Assembly (NCBI GenBank): GCA_019695115.1
Contig: JAIBAP010000041.1
Coordinates: 1-54,571 of the forward strand
Direction: 5' to 3'
Source: Caldilineales bacterium
GTDB taxonomy: Bacteria; Chloroflexota; Anaerolineae; J102
Length of the DNA: 54,571 nt
Shown: positions 18,465 to 26,916 of the stretch, in pieces
Layout: every line of letters starts with the position of its first letter
Position numbering within the stretch: position 1 is the stretch's first letter
Program-made: the position numbers and the translations under genes
The notes under the pieces: generated by a model
Told to the model about the DNA's origin: nothing
Database searches by the model: none
Seen by the model: the letters and a program-made list of their open reading frames with translations, nothing else

Positions 18465-18722
18465 TCAGGGCTTGTAGCCAAGGAATTCCAACCATCTTCG
18501 CATCACTGCTACCGCGCCTTTGTCTGTCATCGGCGATGGATGCGGGCGATGGAAGATGGCTGGTGGGTGGTCAGGAAAAATGATCGCCACTCGGGAACCT
18601 TCGCGTTCTTCGATGTCTGCGCCCAGGGCAAGCAAAAGGGATTCGATATCGTCCCACCGGATATTGCCGCTGGTCGGACGAGCGAAGATCGCTTCCAAAG
18701 TTCTGAGGTGACTTCTTTTCAC
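18465..18722 (-). CDS. hicA: HicA-family mRNA interferase toxin
   Basis: 85 residues from a GTG at 18720-18722. Wording LRTLEAIFARPTSGNIRWDDIESLLLALGA, GSRVAIIF, AIFHRPHPSP and KGAVAVMRRWLEFLGYKP is typical of the longer HicA group with a dsRBD-like fold. In place of the GS(x)H of E. coli HicA the motif is GSRV, so the catalytic His may be one in FHRPHP. A longer frame from a TTG at 18758 would place the promoter and operator inside the gene, so I prefer the GTG. Confidence 0.85.
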   Translation of the reverse strand: MKRSHLRTLEAIFARPTSGNIRWDDIESLLLALGADIEEREGSRVAIIFPDHPPAIFHRPHPSPMTDKGAVAVMRRWLEFLGYKP

Positions 18723-18729
18723 GACTCGA

Positions 18730-18758
18730 ATGGTGCCACATCGTGGCATCACTGTCAA
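18730..18758 (-). promoter_or_regulatory. hicAB promoter with palindromic operator
   Basis: On the minus strand a consensus TTGACA (18753-18758) is followed 17 bases on by a weak CACCAT. Between them lies the palindrome TGCCAC-GAT-GTGGCA (18734-18748). An inverted repeat overlapping the promoter is what a HicB autorepressor would need. The transcript could start at or next to the GTG. Confidence 0.55.
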
Positions 18759-18786
18759 GCCCCCCCTCTCGCACTACCGTCATTCC

Positions 18787-19683
18787 ATGGCTCAAGAAGT
18801 TGACCTCACCCTCGGCATTATCGACTATCTCAATGTCGAGCCGCTTTATTACCGCCTGCAGGAGCGATTGGCCGGGCGGGGCGTCGAGTTCCGCCGCGGG
18901 GTGCCCACCGAACTGAACCGGGCTTTGGCCGCCGGCGAGATCGACCTGGCCCCCATCAGCGCCATCGCCGCCGCCCAAATGGCCGACCGCGTCGCCATCC
19001 TGCCCGACCTCTCCATCGCCACCCTGGGCGCGGTCAAGACCGTCCTGCTCTTTAGTTGGATGGCCGACCCGCGCGAGCTGGACGACTGCCGCATCGCCCT
19101 CTCGAACGAATCGGCCACCTCGGTCGAGCTGGTGCGCATCCTGGCCGAGCGGTTCTGGCGGGTGCAGCCGCGCTACGGCGCCGAGGCCCAGGACCTGGCC
19201 CAGATGCTGCGCCGGTCCTCTGCCGCCCTGCTCATCGGCGATGGCGCCCTGGTCGAATCCGCTCACCGCCGCGAGATCCCCGGCCGGGGCCAGCCCTATG
19301 TCTTCGACCTGGGCGACGAATGGCTGAAGTGGACGGGGCTGCCGTTCGTTTTTGCCTTGTGGGCGGCCCGGCGCGAGGCTCTGCCGCTCATCCGTCAGCG
19401 AGGCGTGGTGGAGGCGCTGTACGAGAGCAAGGCCGAGGGCCTGGCCCACATCCCCGAGATCGCCCGCGCCTATGCCCCGCGCCTGGGGCTGCCCACCGGC
19501 GTGCTGACGAAATACCTGCACGACCTGCGCTACGACCTCACCCCCGCCGACCGGGCGGGCCTGCTGACGTACTTCTCCCTGGCCCTGCCAGATCTCCAAC
19601 CCGACCACTTGCAGACCTGGCTTCCCGACGCCGGTCTGCGTCCGCTCTTCGACGGCGTCGAACCCGCCGCCGTCACCTCGTAG
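18787..19683 (+). CDS. mqnA: Chorismate dehydratase MqnA
   Basis: 298 residues. First enzyme of the futalosine route, dehydrating chorismate to 3-[(1-carboxyvinyl)oxy]benzoate, the substrate of MqnE. Two-lobed periplasmic-binding-like fold. Family wording: LGIIDYLNVEPLYY, PTELNRALAAGEIDLAPISA, ALSNESATSVEL, LIGDGAL, DLGDEWLKWTGLPFVFALW. The ATG at 18787 gives the normal MqnA N-terminus. The TAG stop (19681-19683) lies inside the first unit of a palindromic repeat array, so the last residues may have been altered by its arrival. Confidence 0.93.
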   Translation: MAQEVDLTLGIIDYLNVEPLYYRLQERLAGRGVEFRRGVPTELNRALAAGEIDLAPISAIAAAQMADRVAILPDLSIATLGAVKTVLLFSWMADPRELDDCRIALSNESATSVELVRILAERFWRVQPRYGAEAQDLAQMLRRSSAALLIGDGALVESAHRREIPGRGQPYVFDLGDEWLKWTGLPFVFALWAARREALPLIRQRGVVEALYESKAEGLAHIPEIARAYAPRLGLPTGVLTKYLHDLRYDLTPADRAGLLTYFSLALPDLQPDHLQTWLPDAGLRPLFDGVEPAAVTS

Positions 19684-19794
19684 TAACGACTTCAGTCGTT
19701 CTCATTCGTCCTCTTCGTAGTAACGACTTTAGTCGTTCTCTTCGTAGTAACGACCTTAGTCGTTCTCTTCGTAGTAACGACTTTAGTCGTTCCG
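19679..19794. repeat. Array of four palindromes, family B
   Basis: Four 25-nt units (starts 19679, 19716, 19743, 19770), each CGTAGTAACGACTTTAGTCG plus TTCTC with minor changes. The core is AACGACT-TT-AGTCGTT. Units 2-4 are exactly 27 nt apart. The first contains the mqnA stop. It could act as a transcript end for mqnA, but no T tract follows. Confidence 0.9.
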
Positions 19795-19927
19795 TCGTTC
19801 CTCACCCGCCAAAAGCTATCACCACCGCTACCTGGCAGTCATTGGCAGTCTGAATCGTGGACACTTTGGGGTAAGCCCGGTTCATTCAGGGTCATCGATC
19901 ACCTTTTCCCAATGGAGGTCTCGCGAA

Positions 19928-20164
19928 ATGAAGCACAAGTGGTTCAAACCCTGGGGTTGGATCTATCTGCCTGTCTCGTGGCAAGGCGCCCTTGTCACCC
20001 TCCTCGGCCTCGCCTTTTCCGTGCAGGTCTTCCTTTTCATCGATTCGCACTCTCACTCTGTATCCGACACGCTCTACGGCATCTTCCCTTACGTCATCCC
20101 TTGCTGGATCCTGGTCAATTGGGTCGCCTCCAAGACAGCCCCCCTTGATCGCACCACCTCTTGA
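19928..20164 (+). CDS. Small two-helix membrane protein
   Basis: 78 residues. MKHKWFKPWGWIYLPVSWQG leads into one hydrophobic segment (about 21-39) and a second (about 50-66), with HSHSVSDTLYG between. GGAGG (19914-19918) lies 9 bases before the ATG. The wording is of a widespread uncharacterised small-protein family, as I recall it. No function can be given. The gap 19795-19927 before it holds no other recognisable element. Confidence 0.7.
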   Translation: MKHKWFKPWGWIYLPVSWQGALVTLLGLAFSVQVFLFIDSHSHSVSDTLYGIFPYVIPCWILVNWVASKTAPLDRTTS

Positions 20165-20267
20165 TTTGACGATAGACGAGGGGCGACTGCGAACCCTTCA
20201 TCGCACGCTACTATCGTTCAGAACGATCCCAGAAACGCCTGCGAACTGTTGACAAGGAGAAACCGCC

Positions 20268-21854
20268 ATGTCGTATCTTGCCTCCATCCGCGAGTTGAGC
20301 GCCGACGCCGAGCCGCTCGAACGCCTGTATCAGTGGGCCGTCCAGGCGGGCGAGGCCGGCGCCTTTGCCGAGGCCGTGAACACCCTTCAGGCCGAGACGC
20401 CGGACAACCTCTTGTTTGCCGCCTGGCGCTATCGCCTGGCCTATGCCGCCGGGCAGGTCAAAGAGCGGGCGATTGCCTGGGCCTGGGTCATCCCTCTGGC
20501 CGTGCTCAACGGCCTGCTGCTCTGGCTGTTGTCCCAAGACCGCTTTTCGGTGCAGGTGAACGACGCCAATGTCATGCCAGGCGTCTTTCTGGCGGCAGGG
20601 CCGGTCAGCGCCGTCTTCATCATCCTCTATTTGGCGCTGGCCGGGGCGGGGCGCTGGCGGCGGCTGGCCGTACTGGCGGCAGGCATCGTCGCCCTGACCC
20701 TCTATGCCTACCTGCTCTATCCGGGCATGATCCCCTTTGCCTTCCAGACGCAATACGTCACCCTGGCCTCCATCCACCTCCCCCTGGCTGCGATCACGGC
20801 CATCGGTCTCTACCTGCTCTGGCGCCAACGCACGGCCGATGACCGCTTCGCCTTCCTGATCAAATGCCTGGAAGTGATCATCCTCGGCGGACTGTTCGGC
20901 ATCGCCCTGGGCATCTTCACCGCCATCACCTTTGCCCTCTTCGAGGCCCTGCGCATCTCCCCGCCCGACCTGGTGGTGCGGCTGTTCGTGGCCGGCGGCG
21001 GCGGCCTCATCCCGGTGCTCGCCGTCGCCATCCTCTACGACCCGCGACAACCGCCCGGCCAACAGTCCTTTGGCGAAGGATTGAGCAAGCTCATCGCCAT
21101 GCTGATGCGCATCCTCCTGGCCCCCACCGTCCTGGTGCTGCTCATCTACCTGGCCTTCATCCCCTTCAACTTCCGCCAGCCGTTCCAGAACCGCGACGTG
21201 CTGATCACCTACAACATCATGCTGTTTGCGGTCATGGCCCTGCTGGCCGGGGCGACGCCGGTGCGCGAGGCCGAGCCGGGCGGGCGCGTGCAACGCTGGT
21301 TGCGATGGGGCGTCATCGCTGCCGCCATCCTGGCCCTGGTCGTCGGCATCTACGCTTTCGCCGCCATTGCCTACCGCACGGCCATTGACAAATGGACGCC
21401 CAACCGCATCGCTTTCATGGGCTGGAACCTGATCAACATCGGCATTCTCACCCTGCTCTTGCTCAGGCAGGCGCGGGGAGCGAGAGACGGTTGGATGGAA
21501 CGCCTGCGCGCGACCTTTGCCACGGCCATGATCCCCTATGCCGTGTGGTCGATCGCCGTTCTCATCCTCCTCCCCTGGCTGTCCCGCCCCAATCCCCAGA
21601 CCATCCAATCCCTGCCGCCTTCGATCCGAGAAATCGCCTACGAACAGGCCCCGCCCATCCTCCTCAAATGCGCGGGCAGCCCCCACATCTACCTGCTGGA
21701 AGATGGCAAGAAACGCTGGGTGAAGGACATCCCCACCTTCCAGGCGCAAGGCTACACCTGGGACGATGTGGAACTGACCTCCTGCGCCGACCTGCGCACC
21801 CTGACCGACGGTCGGCCCATCCCGCCCGACGCCGGCGCACCGCCACAACCCTGA
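20268..21854 (+). CDS. Polytopic membrane protein with C-terminal soluble module
   Basis: 528 residues, with about 11 hydrophobic helices between residues 65 and 455 and an N-terminal soluble stretch. The last 70 residues form a soluble module (ILLKCAGSPHIYLLEDGKKR, then WVKDIPTFQAQGYTWDDVEL) like modules seen on extracellular proteins of filamentous Chloroflexota. AAGGAG lies before the ATG. A 15-nt palindrome ATCGTTC-A-GAACGAT (20213-20227) sits 40 bases upstream and could be an operator. No enzymatic motif is visible; function is unknown. Confidence 0.72.
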   Translation: MSYLASIRELSADAEPLERLYQWAVQAGEAGAFAEAVNTLQAETPDNLLFAAWRYRLAYAAGQVKERAIAWAWVIPLAVLNGLLLWLLSQDRFSVQVNDANVMPGVFLAAGPVSAVFIILYLALAGAGRWRRLAVLAAGIVALTLYAYLLYPGMIPFAFQTQYVTLASIHLPLAAITAIGLYLLWRQRTADDRFAFLIKCLEVIILGGLFGIALGIFTAITFALFEALRISPPDLVVRLFVAGGGGLIPVLAVAILYDPRQPPGQQSFGEGLSKLIAMLMRILLAPTVLVLLIYLAFIPFNFRQPFQNRDVLITYNIMLFAVMALLAGATPVREAEPGGRVQRWLRWGVIAAAILALVVGIYAFAAIAYRTAIDKWTPNRIAFMGWNLINIGILTLLLLRQARGARDGWMERLRATFATAMIPYAVWSIAVLILLPWLSRPNPQTIQSLPPSIREIAYEQAPPILLKCAGSPHIYLLEDGKKRWVKDIPTFQAQGYTWDDVELTSCADLRTLTDGRPIPPDAGAPPQP

Positions 21855-21925
21855 GCAAAAACGGGAACCCATCGCCCTCCTTCGGCGTCAAAAGCCTATC
21901 CCAACCACCGACACGGAGGACGACC

Positions 21926-21991
21926 ATGACCCTGCTCTTCATCGCTGCCCTGCTGCTCACCGCCATCGAACTCGCTGGCCGCATCCGCTGA
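21926..21991 (+). CDS. Candidate 21-residue membrane peptide
   Basis: An ORF of 22 codons with a GGAGG (21915-21919) 6 bases before its ATG. The product begins MTLLFIAALLL, is a single hydrophobic helix and ends AGRIR, so it would be a one-pass inner-membrane peptide with a basic cytoplasmic end. It lies 71 bases after the polytopic membrane protein gene and may share its transcript. Nothing shows expression. Confidence 0.45.
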   Translation: MTLLFIAALLLTAIELAGRIR

Positions 21992-22098
21992 CGCCAAAAA
22001 ACGCATCCCCCCTCGCCTTCCTTCGCGTTCCTTCGCGTCCTTCGCGGATCAACCCGCCCACCGATCCCACGCCAGGCAGGGCAGGGCCGCGCCGAGAC

Positions 22099-22127
22099 TA
22101 GACAAGCCCCCGCCCTTCGCCTATAAT
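22099..22127 (+). promoter_or_regulatory. Promoter upstream of gltB
   Basis: TAGACA (22099-22104), 17-base spacer, perfect TATAAT (22122-22127). Start expected near 22134, about 154 nt before the gltB ATG. A CCTTCGCG word repeat lies just upstream (22017-22048). Confidence 0.65.
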
Positions 22128-22170
22128 CCTCCTCCATATCCGGCGCCGGCGCCGACGATCTGGCGACGAA

Positions 22171-22212
22171 GCCCCTCTGCCGCATACACTCCTGCGGCGC
22201 AGGGGCTTTTTT
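22171..22212 (+). terminator. Intrinsic terminator inside the gltB leader
   Basis: Thirteen pairs with one mismatch (22171-22184 with 22193-22206, 8-base loop) followed by TTTTTT (22207-22212). Because it lies downstream of the promoter at 22099 it would end an RNA of about 79 nt or attenuate gltB, rather than close the upstream operon. Confidence 0.85.
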
Positions 22213-22226
22213 GTTCCCCATCGCTC

Positions 22227-22259
22227 AGACCTTTGCGGTTTCCAAAACCTCAAAGGTCT
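22227..22259 (+). promoter_or_regulatory. Second strong hairpin in the gltB leader
   Basis: AGACCTTTG pairs with CAAAGGTCT, and inside it GGTTT pairs with AAACC around a 3-base loop: 14 pairs with one internal mismatch. It ends 28 bases before the gltB ATG, where no Shine-Dalgarno is seen. It may govern translation or message stability. Confidence 0.6.
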
Positions 22260-22287
22260 TCTCTCCCGCACCCTCCTCGATCCTACC

Positions 22288-25200
22288 ATGACCTTCATCC
22301 CTTCGCCGGACTCGCTCCGGGGCACCCTCTACCACCCCCGCACCGAACACGATGCCTGCGGCACGGGCCTGGTGGCTGACATCAACGGTCGCCGCAGCCA
22401 CGAGATCGTGGCCATGGCCATCGAGGCGCTGGCAAATCTGGAACACCGCGCCGGCGTTGCCGCCGACGCCGGCACCGGCGATGGCGCCGGCCTCCTGGCC
22501 CAGATCCCGGTTGGTTTCTTCGGCCGGCTGCTGGGGCTGGATCAGATCAAACACGGCGACCTGGCCGTGGGCATGTTCTTCGCCGACCGCCAGCTTGCGC
22601 CCGCCGACTGGCAGGGGCTGGTCGAACTCGAGCTGCGGGTGGTGGGGCTGGAGGCGTTAGCCTGGCGTCAGGTCCCCATCCAGCTGCCGGCCCTGGGCCG
22701 GGTGGCCGCCGAGACGCGGCCCGCGATCTGGCAGGTCTTCATCGACCGCCCGGAATTCCTCGACCGCGGCGACGCCTTCGAGAAAGTCCTCTATCTGGCC
22801 CGCCGCGGGATCGAATCGGGCGCAGCGGGCGAGCAGATCAGCCTCTACTCGCCCTCCCTCTCCAGCCGAACCATCGTCTACAAGGGCCTGATGCTCGGCT
22901 CGCAGCTGGCCGCCTTCTACCCCGACCTGGCCGACCCCGAATTCCGCAGCGCCATCGCCGTCTACCACCAGCGCTACGCCACCAACACCTTCCCCAACTG
23001 GAAGCGCGCCCAACCCTTCCGCCTGCTGGCCCACAACGGCGAGATCAACACCCTCGACGGCAATGTGAACTGGATGAAGGCGCGCGAGATGGCCATGCGC
23101 GACAGCGCCTGGGGCGCCGCCCTCAGCCCCATCATCGATGCCGACGGCTCGGATAGCGCCATGCTCGATAACGCCGTCGAAGCCCTGGTGCGCAGCGGCC
23201 GCGAGCTACGGCACGTCTTGATGATGCTGGCCCCCGAAGCCTGGGAGCGCATCCCCGGCCTGCCCGAAGAACGCCGGGCCTTTTACCGCTACCATGCCTG
23301 CCTCTCCGAGCCGTGGGATGGCCCCGCCGCCCTGGTTTTCAGCGATGGCCGCGTGGCCGGCGCCACCCTCGACCGCAATGGCCTGCGCCCCTCGCGCTAT
23401 CTGCGCAGCAAAGACGGCCTGGTCATCGCCGGCTCCGAGACAGGCGTGATCGACATCCCCGCCAACCAGGTCGTGCGCCGCGGCAAACTCGGCCCCGGCC
23501 AGATGCTGCTCGTCGATACCCGCCGCGGGCGTCTGCTGCTCAACGACGAAGTCAAAGCCGAAGTCTGCGCCACCAAACCCTACCAGCAGTGGGTGCACAC
23601 CCATCTCCACCGCCTCGACCGCGTCGCCGCCGCCTTCCGCCGCGCCAACGGCAACCGGGCGACCGCCGCTGAGGACGAAGAACCGGTCTACGAAGAAGGC
23701 GCCCTGGTCGAACCGCCCAAGCCAGACGAAATCCCGGCCGGCCTGCTGCCCCTGCAACAACTTTTCGGCTACACCGCCGAATCGGTGGCCATTGTCCTCA
23801 AACCGATGGCCACCACCGGCAAAGAGCCAGTGGGGTCGATGGGCGACGACACACCCCAGGCCGTGCTCTCGCGCTTGCCGCGGCCATTGTTCCACTACTT
23901 CCGCCAGCGTTTCGCCGAAGTCACCAACCCACCCATCGACCCCCTGCGCGAGCAGATGGTCATGTCGTTGACGACCCTGGTCGGCCGCCGGCGCAGCATC
24001 CTGGACGAAACGCCCGAACACGCCCGTCTGTTGGAACTGGACAGCCCGATCCTCGACCGCAAGGCCTTCGCCACCCTGCGCCGCCTGCGCCGCCCCGCCA
24101 CCGTCCCCTTCGACCCCCACCACGACGGCCTGCCCTTCTCGCTGGTCGAACTGGACACGACCTACCCGGTGCAGAACGATGTCATGGGCCTGGAGGCGGC
24201 GCTGGATCGGCTTTGCCAACAGGCAGCCGAGGCCCTGGCCAACGGCCACAACCTGATCCTGCTCAGCGACCGCGCCGCCGGCCCCGACCGGCTGCCCGTG
24301 CCCAGCCTGCTGGCCGTGGGCGCCGTCCACCACTACCTCATCCGGCGCGGGCTGCGGATGCAGGGCAGCCTCCTCGTCGAGGCCGGCGACGCCACCGATG
24401 TCCACCGGGTGACGGCGCTGATCGGCTTTGGGGCCAACGCCGTCCATCCCTGGCTGGCCATCGACACCGTGCGCGACCTGGCCGCCGAAGGCCGGCTGAA
24501 GGGGCCAAACGACGCCGACCTGGTGGAGAAGAACTATATCAAGGCCCTCGAAGCCGGCCTGCTCAAGATCATGTCCAAGATGGGCATCGCCACCGTCGAT
24601 AGCTACTGCGGCGCCCAGATCTTCGAGATCATCGGGCTGCATGACGATGTGGTGGAGCGGTGTTTTACGGGCGCGCCCAGCCGCCTGGGTGGGGTGGGGT
24701 TCGTCAAGCTGGCCAACGACCTTTTGTACCGCTACGACCAGGCCTACAACACCCCCGCCGATAAGCTGGAACACTGGGGCTTTTTCAAATATCGCAAAGC
24801 GGGCGAGCATCACGCCCTCAACCCGGCCGTGATCGATGTCCTGCACGAGGCAGTGCGGCATCCGGGCGCCTTGGACGGCGGGTTCGAGGCCGCCTACGCC
24901 ATCTACAAGCGTTACAGCACCCTGATCAGCGGCCAACCGCCGACCGACCTGCGCGACCTGCTGGCCTTCAAGCCCGGCCGCACCCCCATCCCCCTGGCCG
25001 AGGTGGAGCCCGTGGCAGCCATCCTGCGACGCTTCAGCACGGCAGCGATGTCGATGGGGGCGCTAAGCGAAGAGGCCCATGAGGTGCTGGCGGCGGCCAT
25101 GAACCGCATCGGCGGCAGATCGAACAGCGGCGAGGGCGGCGAAGACCCGGCCCGGCTGGGCGGCGAACGCAACAGCGCCATCAAACAGGTGGCCTCTGGG

Positions 25201-26907
25201 CGGTTCGGCGTCACCCCGGCCTATCTGGTCTCGGCTGCTGAGTTGCAGATCAAGATGGCGCAAGGCTCGAAACCGGGCGAGGGCGGCCATCTCCCCGGCC
25301 AAAAGGTGAGCGAGAAGATCGCCTACATCCGCCTGACCACCCCCGGCGTGGCCCTGATCTCGCCCCCACCCCACCACGACATCTACTCGATCGAAGACCT
25401 GGCGCAACTGATCTACGACCTGCGCCAGATTAATCCCGCCGCCGATATTTCGGTCAAGCTGGTGGCCGAGAGCGGGGTGGGGACGGTGGCGGCGGGGGTG
25501 GCCAAAGGCCGGGCCAACAGCGTCCTCATCTCCGGGCACGCCGGCGGCACGGGCGCATCGCCTCTTTCCTCGATCAAACACGCCGGCATCCCCTGGGAGA
25601 TCGGCCTGGCCGAAACGCAGCAGGTGCTGCGCGCCAACAACCTGCGCGACCGCATCATCGTGCGCGCCGATGGCGGGCTGCGCAATGGTCGCGATGTGTT
25701 GCTGGCCGCCATCCTCGGCGCCGATGAATACTCGTTTGGCACCCTGGCCATGATCGCCGAAGGCTGCATCCTGGCGCGGGTCTGCCACAGCAATACCTGC
25801 CCGGTGGGTGTGGCCACGCAAGACCCCAAACTGCGGGCCAAGTTCGCCGGCCGGGTGGAGCATGTGATCGCCCTGTTCACATTCATCGCCCAGGAGGTGC
25901 GCGAGGCGCTGGCGCAGCTCGGTTTCCGGCGGCTGGACGATGCCATCGGCCACACCGAGTTGCTCGAACAGCGGCTGACGGGCGATCAGGCCCTGGATTC
26001 GCTCGACCTCAGCCCCCTCCTGGCCCAACCCGATGTCCCCACCCCCTACCATCACCTGGGCCGCCGCGACTACGACGATGCCGACGCCCTCGGCAACCGC
26101 CTGGCCGAGACGGTGATGGCGGCGCTGCGGGCGGGCGAGCGCAAGGTGCGGCTGGAGCTGCCCATCCGCAACACCGACCGCACCGTGGGCGCCCGGCTGA
26201 GCGGCCGTCTGACCCAGGCCGGGCTGACGGCGTTGCCGCCGAGCGCCATCGAGGTCACATTCCGGGGCAGCGCCGGGCAGTCGTTTGGGGCCTTTCTGCC
26301 GGCGGGCGTGCGCTTCCGGCTATTTGGCGACGCCAACGATTATGTGGGCAAGGGCCTGGCCGGGGGCGAGTTGGTGGCGCGGCCGCCCGATGACGCCGGT
26401 TTCGTCTGGGCCGAGAACTATCTGGTGGGCAACACGGTGCTGTATGGGGCCACCGGCGGGGTGTTGTATGCGGCCGGGCGCGCCGGCGAGCGTTTTGCCG
26501 TGCGCAACAGCCGCGCCCAGGCCGTGGTGGAGGGCGTGGGCGACCACGGCTGCGAGTATATGACCGGCGGTGTGGTGGTGGTGTTGGGCCGCACGGGCAA
26601 CAACTTTGCCGCCGGCATGACGGGCGGCCAGGCCTTCGTGCTGGATACGGGCAGCGTGACGGCGCCCGAATTCCCCGATCGTGTCAATCACGAACTGGTC
26701 TATCTGGAGCGGGTGGATGAAGCCGAGGCGCGGGCCACGCTGTACCGTCTGGTCAGCGAGCACCTGGCCGCCACCGACAGCCCTCTGGCCGCCGAGCTGC
26801 TGGCGCACTGGGACGAGGCCCTGCCCCGTTTCTGGCATGTGCGCCCGCGCTGGATGATCGAAGCCGCCAGGCCGGTGGGTGAGGAGGTGGGGGTCATGGA
26901 GAGGTAG
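22288..26907 (+). CDS. gltB: Glutamate synthase large subunit
   Basis: 1539 residues, full length. Makes two glutamates from glutamine and 2-oxoglutarate. A 23-residue propeptide precedes the catalytic C24 (EHDACGTG), which begins the class II amidotransferase domain (24 to about 420). A central domain follows. The FMN/synthase domain (about 800-1200) carries the 3Fe-4S ligands C1160, C1166 and C1171 (CX5CX4C). The C-terminal GXGXG beta-helix domain ends near 1490. No gltD lies beside it, so the electron donor may be ferredoxin or a distant GltD; the sequence alone did not let me decide. The next gene converges 9 bases away. Confidence 0.96.
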   Translation: MTFIPSPDSLRGTLYHPRTEHDACGTGLVADINGRRSHEIVAMAIEALANLEHRAGVAADAGTGDGAGLLAQIPVGFFGRLLGLDQIKHGDLAVGMFFADRQLAPADWQGLVELELRVVGLEALAWRQVPIQLPALGRVAAETRPAIWQVFIDRPEFLDRGDAFEKVLYLARRGIESGAAGEQISLYSPSLSSRTIVYKGLMLGSQLAAFYPDLADPEFRSAIAVYHQRYATNTFPNWKRAQPFRLLAHNGEINTLDGNVNWMKAREMAMRDSAWGAALSPIIDADGSDSAMLDNAVEALVRSGRELRHVLMMLAPEAWERIPGLPEERRAFYRYHACLSEPWDGPAALVFSDGRVAGATLDRNGLRPSRYLRSKDGLVIAGSETGVIDIPANQVVRRGKLGPGQMLLVDTRRGRLLLNDEVKAEVCATKPYQQWVHTHLHRLDRVAAAFRRANGNRATAAEDEEPVYEEGALVEPPKPDEIPAGLLPLQQLFGYTAESVAIVLKPMATTGKEPVGSMGDDTPQAVLSRLPRPLFHYFRQRFAEVTNPPIDPLREQMVMSLTTLVGRRRSILDETPEHARLLELDSPILDRKAFATLRRLRRPATVPFDPHHDGLPFSLVELDTTYPVQNDVMGLEAALDRLCQQAAEALANGHNLILLSDRAAGPDRLPVPSLLAVGAVHHYLIRRGLRMQGSLLVEAGDATDVHRVTALIGFGANAVHPWLAIDTVRDLAAEGRLKGPNDADLVEKNYIKALEAGLLKIMSKMGIATVDSYCGAQIFEIIGLHDDVVERCFTGAPSRLGGVGFVKLANDLLYRYDQAYNTPADKLEHWGFFKYRKAGEHHALNPAVIDVLHEAVRHPGALDGGFEAAYAIYKRYSTLISGQPPTDLRDLLAFKPGRTPIPLAEVEPVAAILRRFSTAAMSMGALSEEAHEVLAAAMNRIGGRSNSGEGGEDPARLGGERNSAIKQVASGRFGVTPAYLVSAAELQIKMAQGSKPGEGGHLPGQKVSEKIAYIRLTTPGVALISPPPHHDIYSIEDLAQLIYDLRQINPAADISVKLVAESGVGTVAAGVAKGRANSVLISGHAGGTGASPLSSIKHAGIPWEIGLAETQQVLRANNLRDRIIVRADGGLRNGRDVLLAAILGADEYSFGTLAMIAEGCILARVCHSNTCPVGVATQDPKLRAKFAGRVEHVIALFTFIAQEVREALAQLGFRRLDDAIGHTELLEQRLTGDQALDSLDLSPLLAQPDVPTPYHHLGRRDYDDADALGNRLAETVMAALRAGERKVRLELPIRNTDRTVGARLSGRLTQAGLTALPPSAIEVTFRGSAGQSFGAFLPAGVRFRLFGDANDYVGKGLAGGELVARPPDDAGFVWAENYLVGNTVLYGATGGVLYAAGRAGERFAVRNSRAQAVVEGVGDHGCEYMTGGVVVVLGRTGNNFAAGMTGGQAFVLDTGSVTAPEFPDRVNHELVYLERVDEAEARATLYRLVSEHLAATDSPLAAELLAHWDEALPRFWHVRPRWMIEAARPVGEEVGVMER

Positions 26908-26916
26908 GCATTTGGC

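Noticed and set aside
18723-18758. Longer HicA starting at a TTG (18758)
   Set aside because: It would place the -35 box and the palindrome inside the gene. Family members begin at the KR(S/R)HL segment.
19679-19794. CRISPR or iteron origin
   Set aside because: Spacing of 27 nt leaves almost no spacer, and no replication or cas gene is near.
23206-24936. A 576-codon minus-strand frame inside gltB
   Set aside because: It lies wholly within a full-length, well-conserved gltB and shows no family motif.
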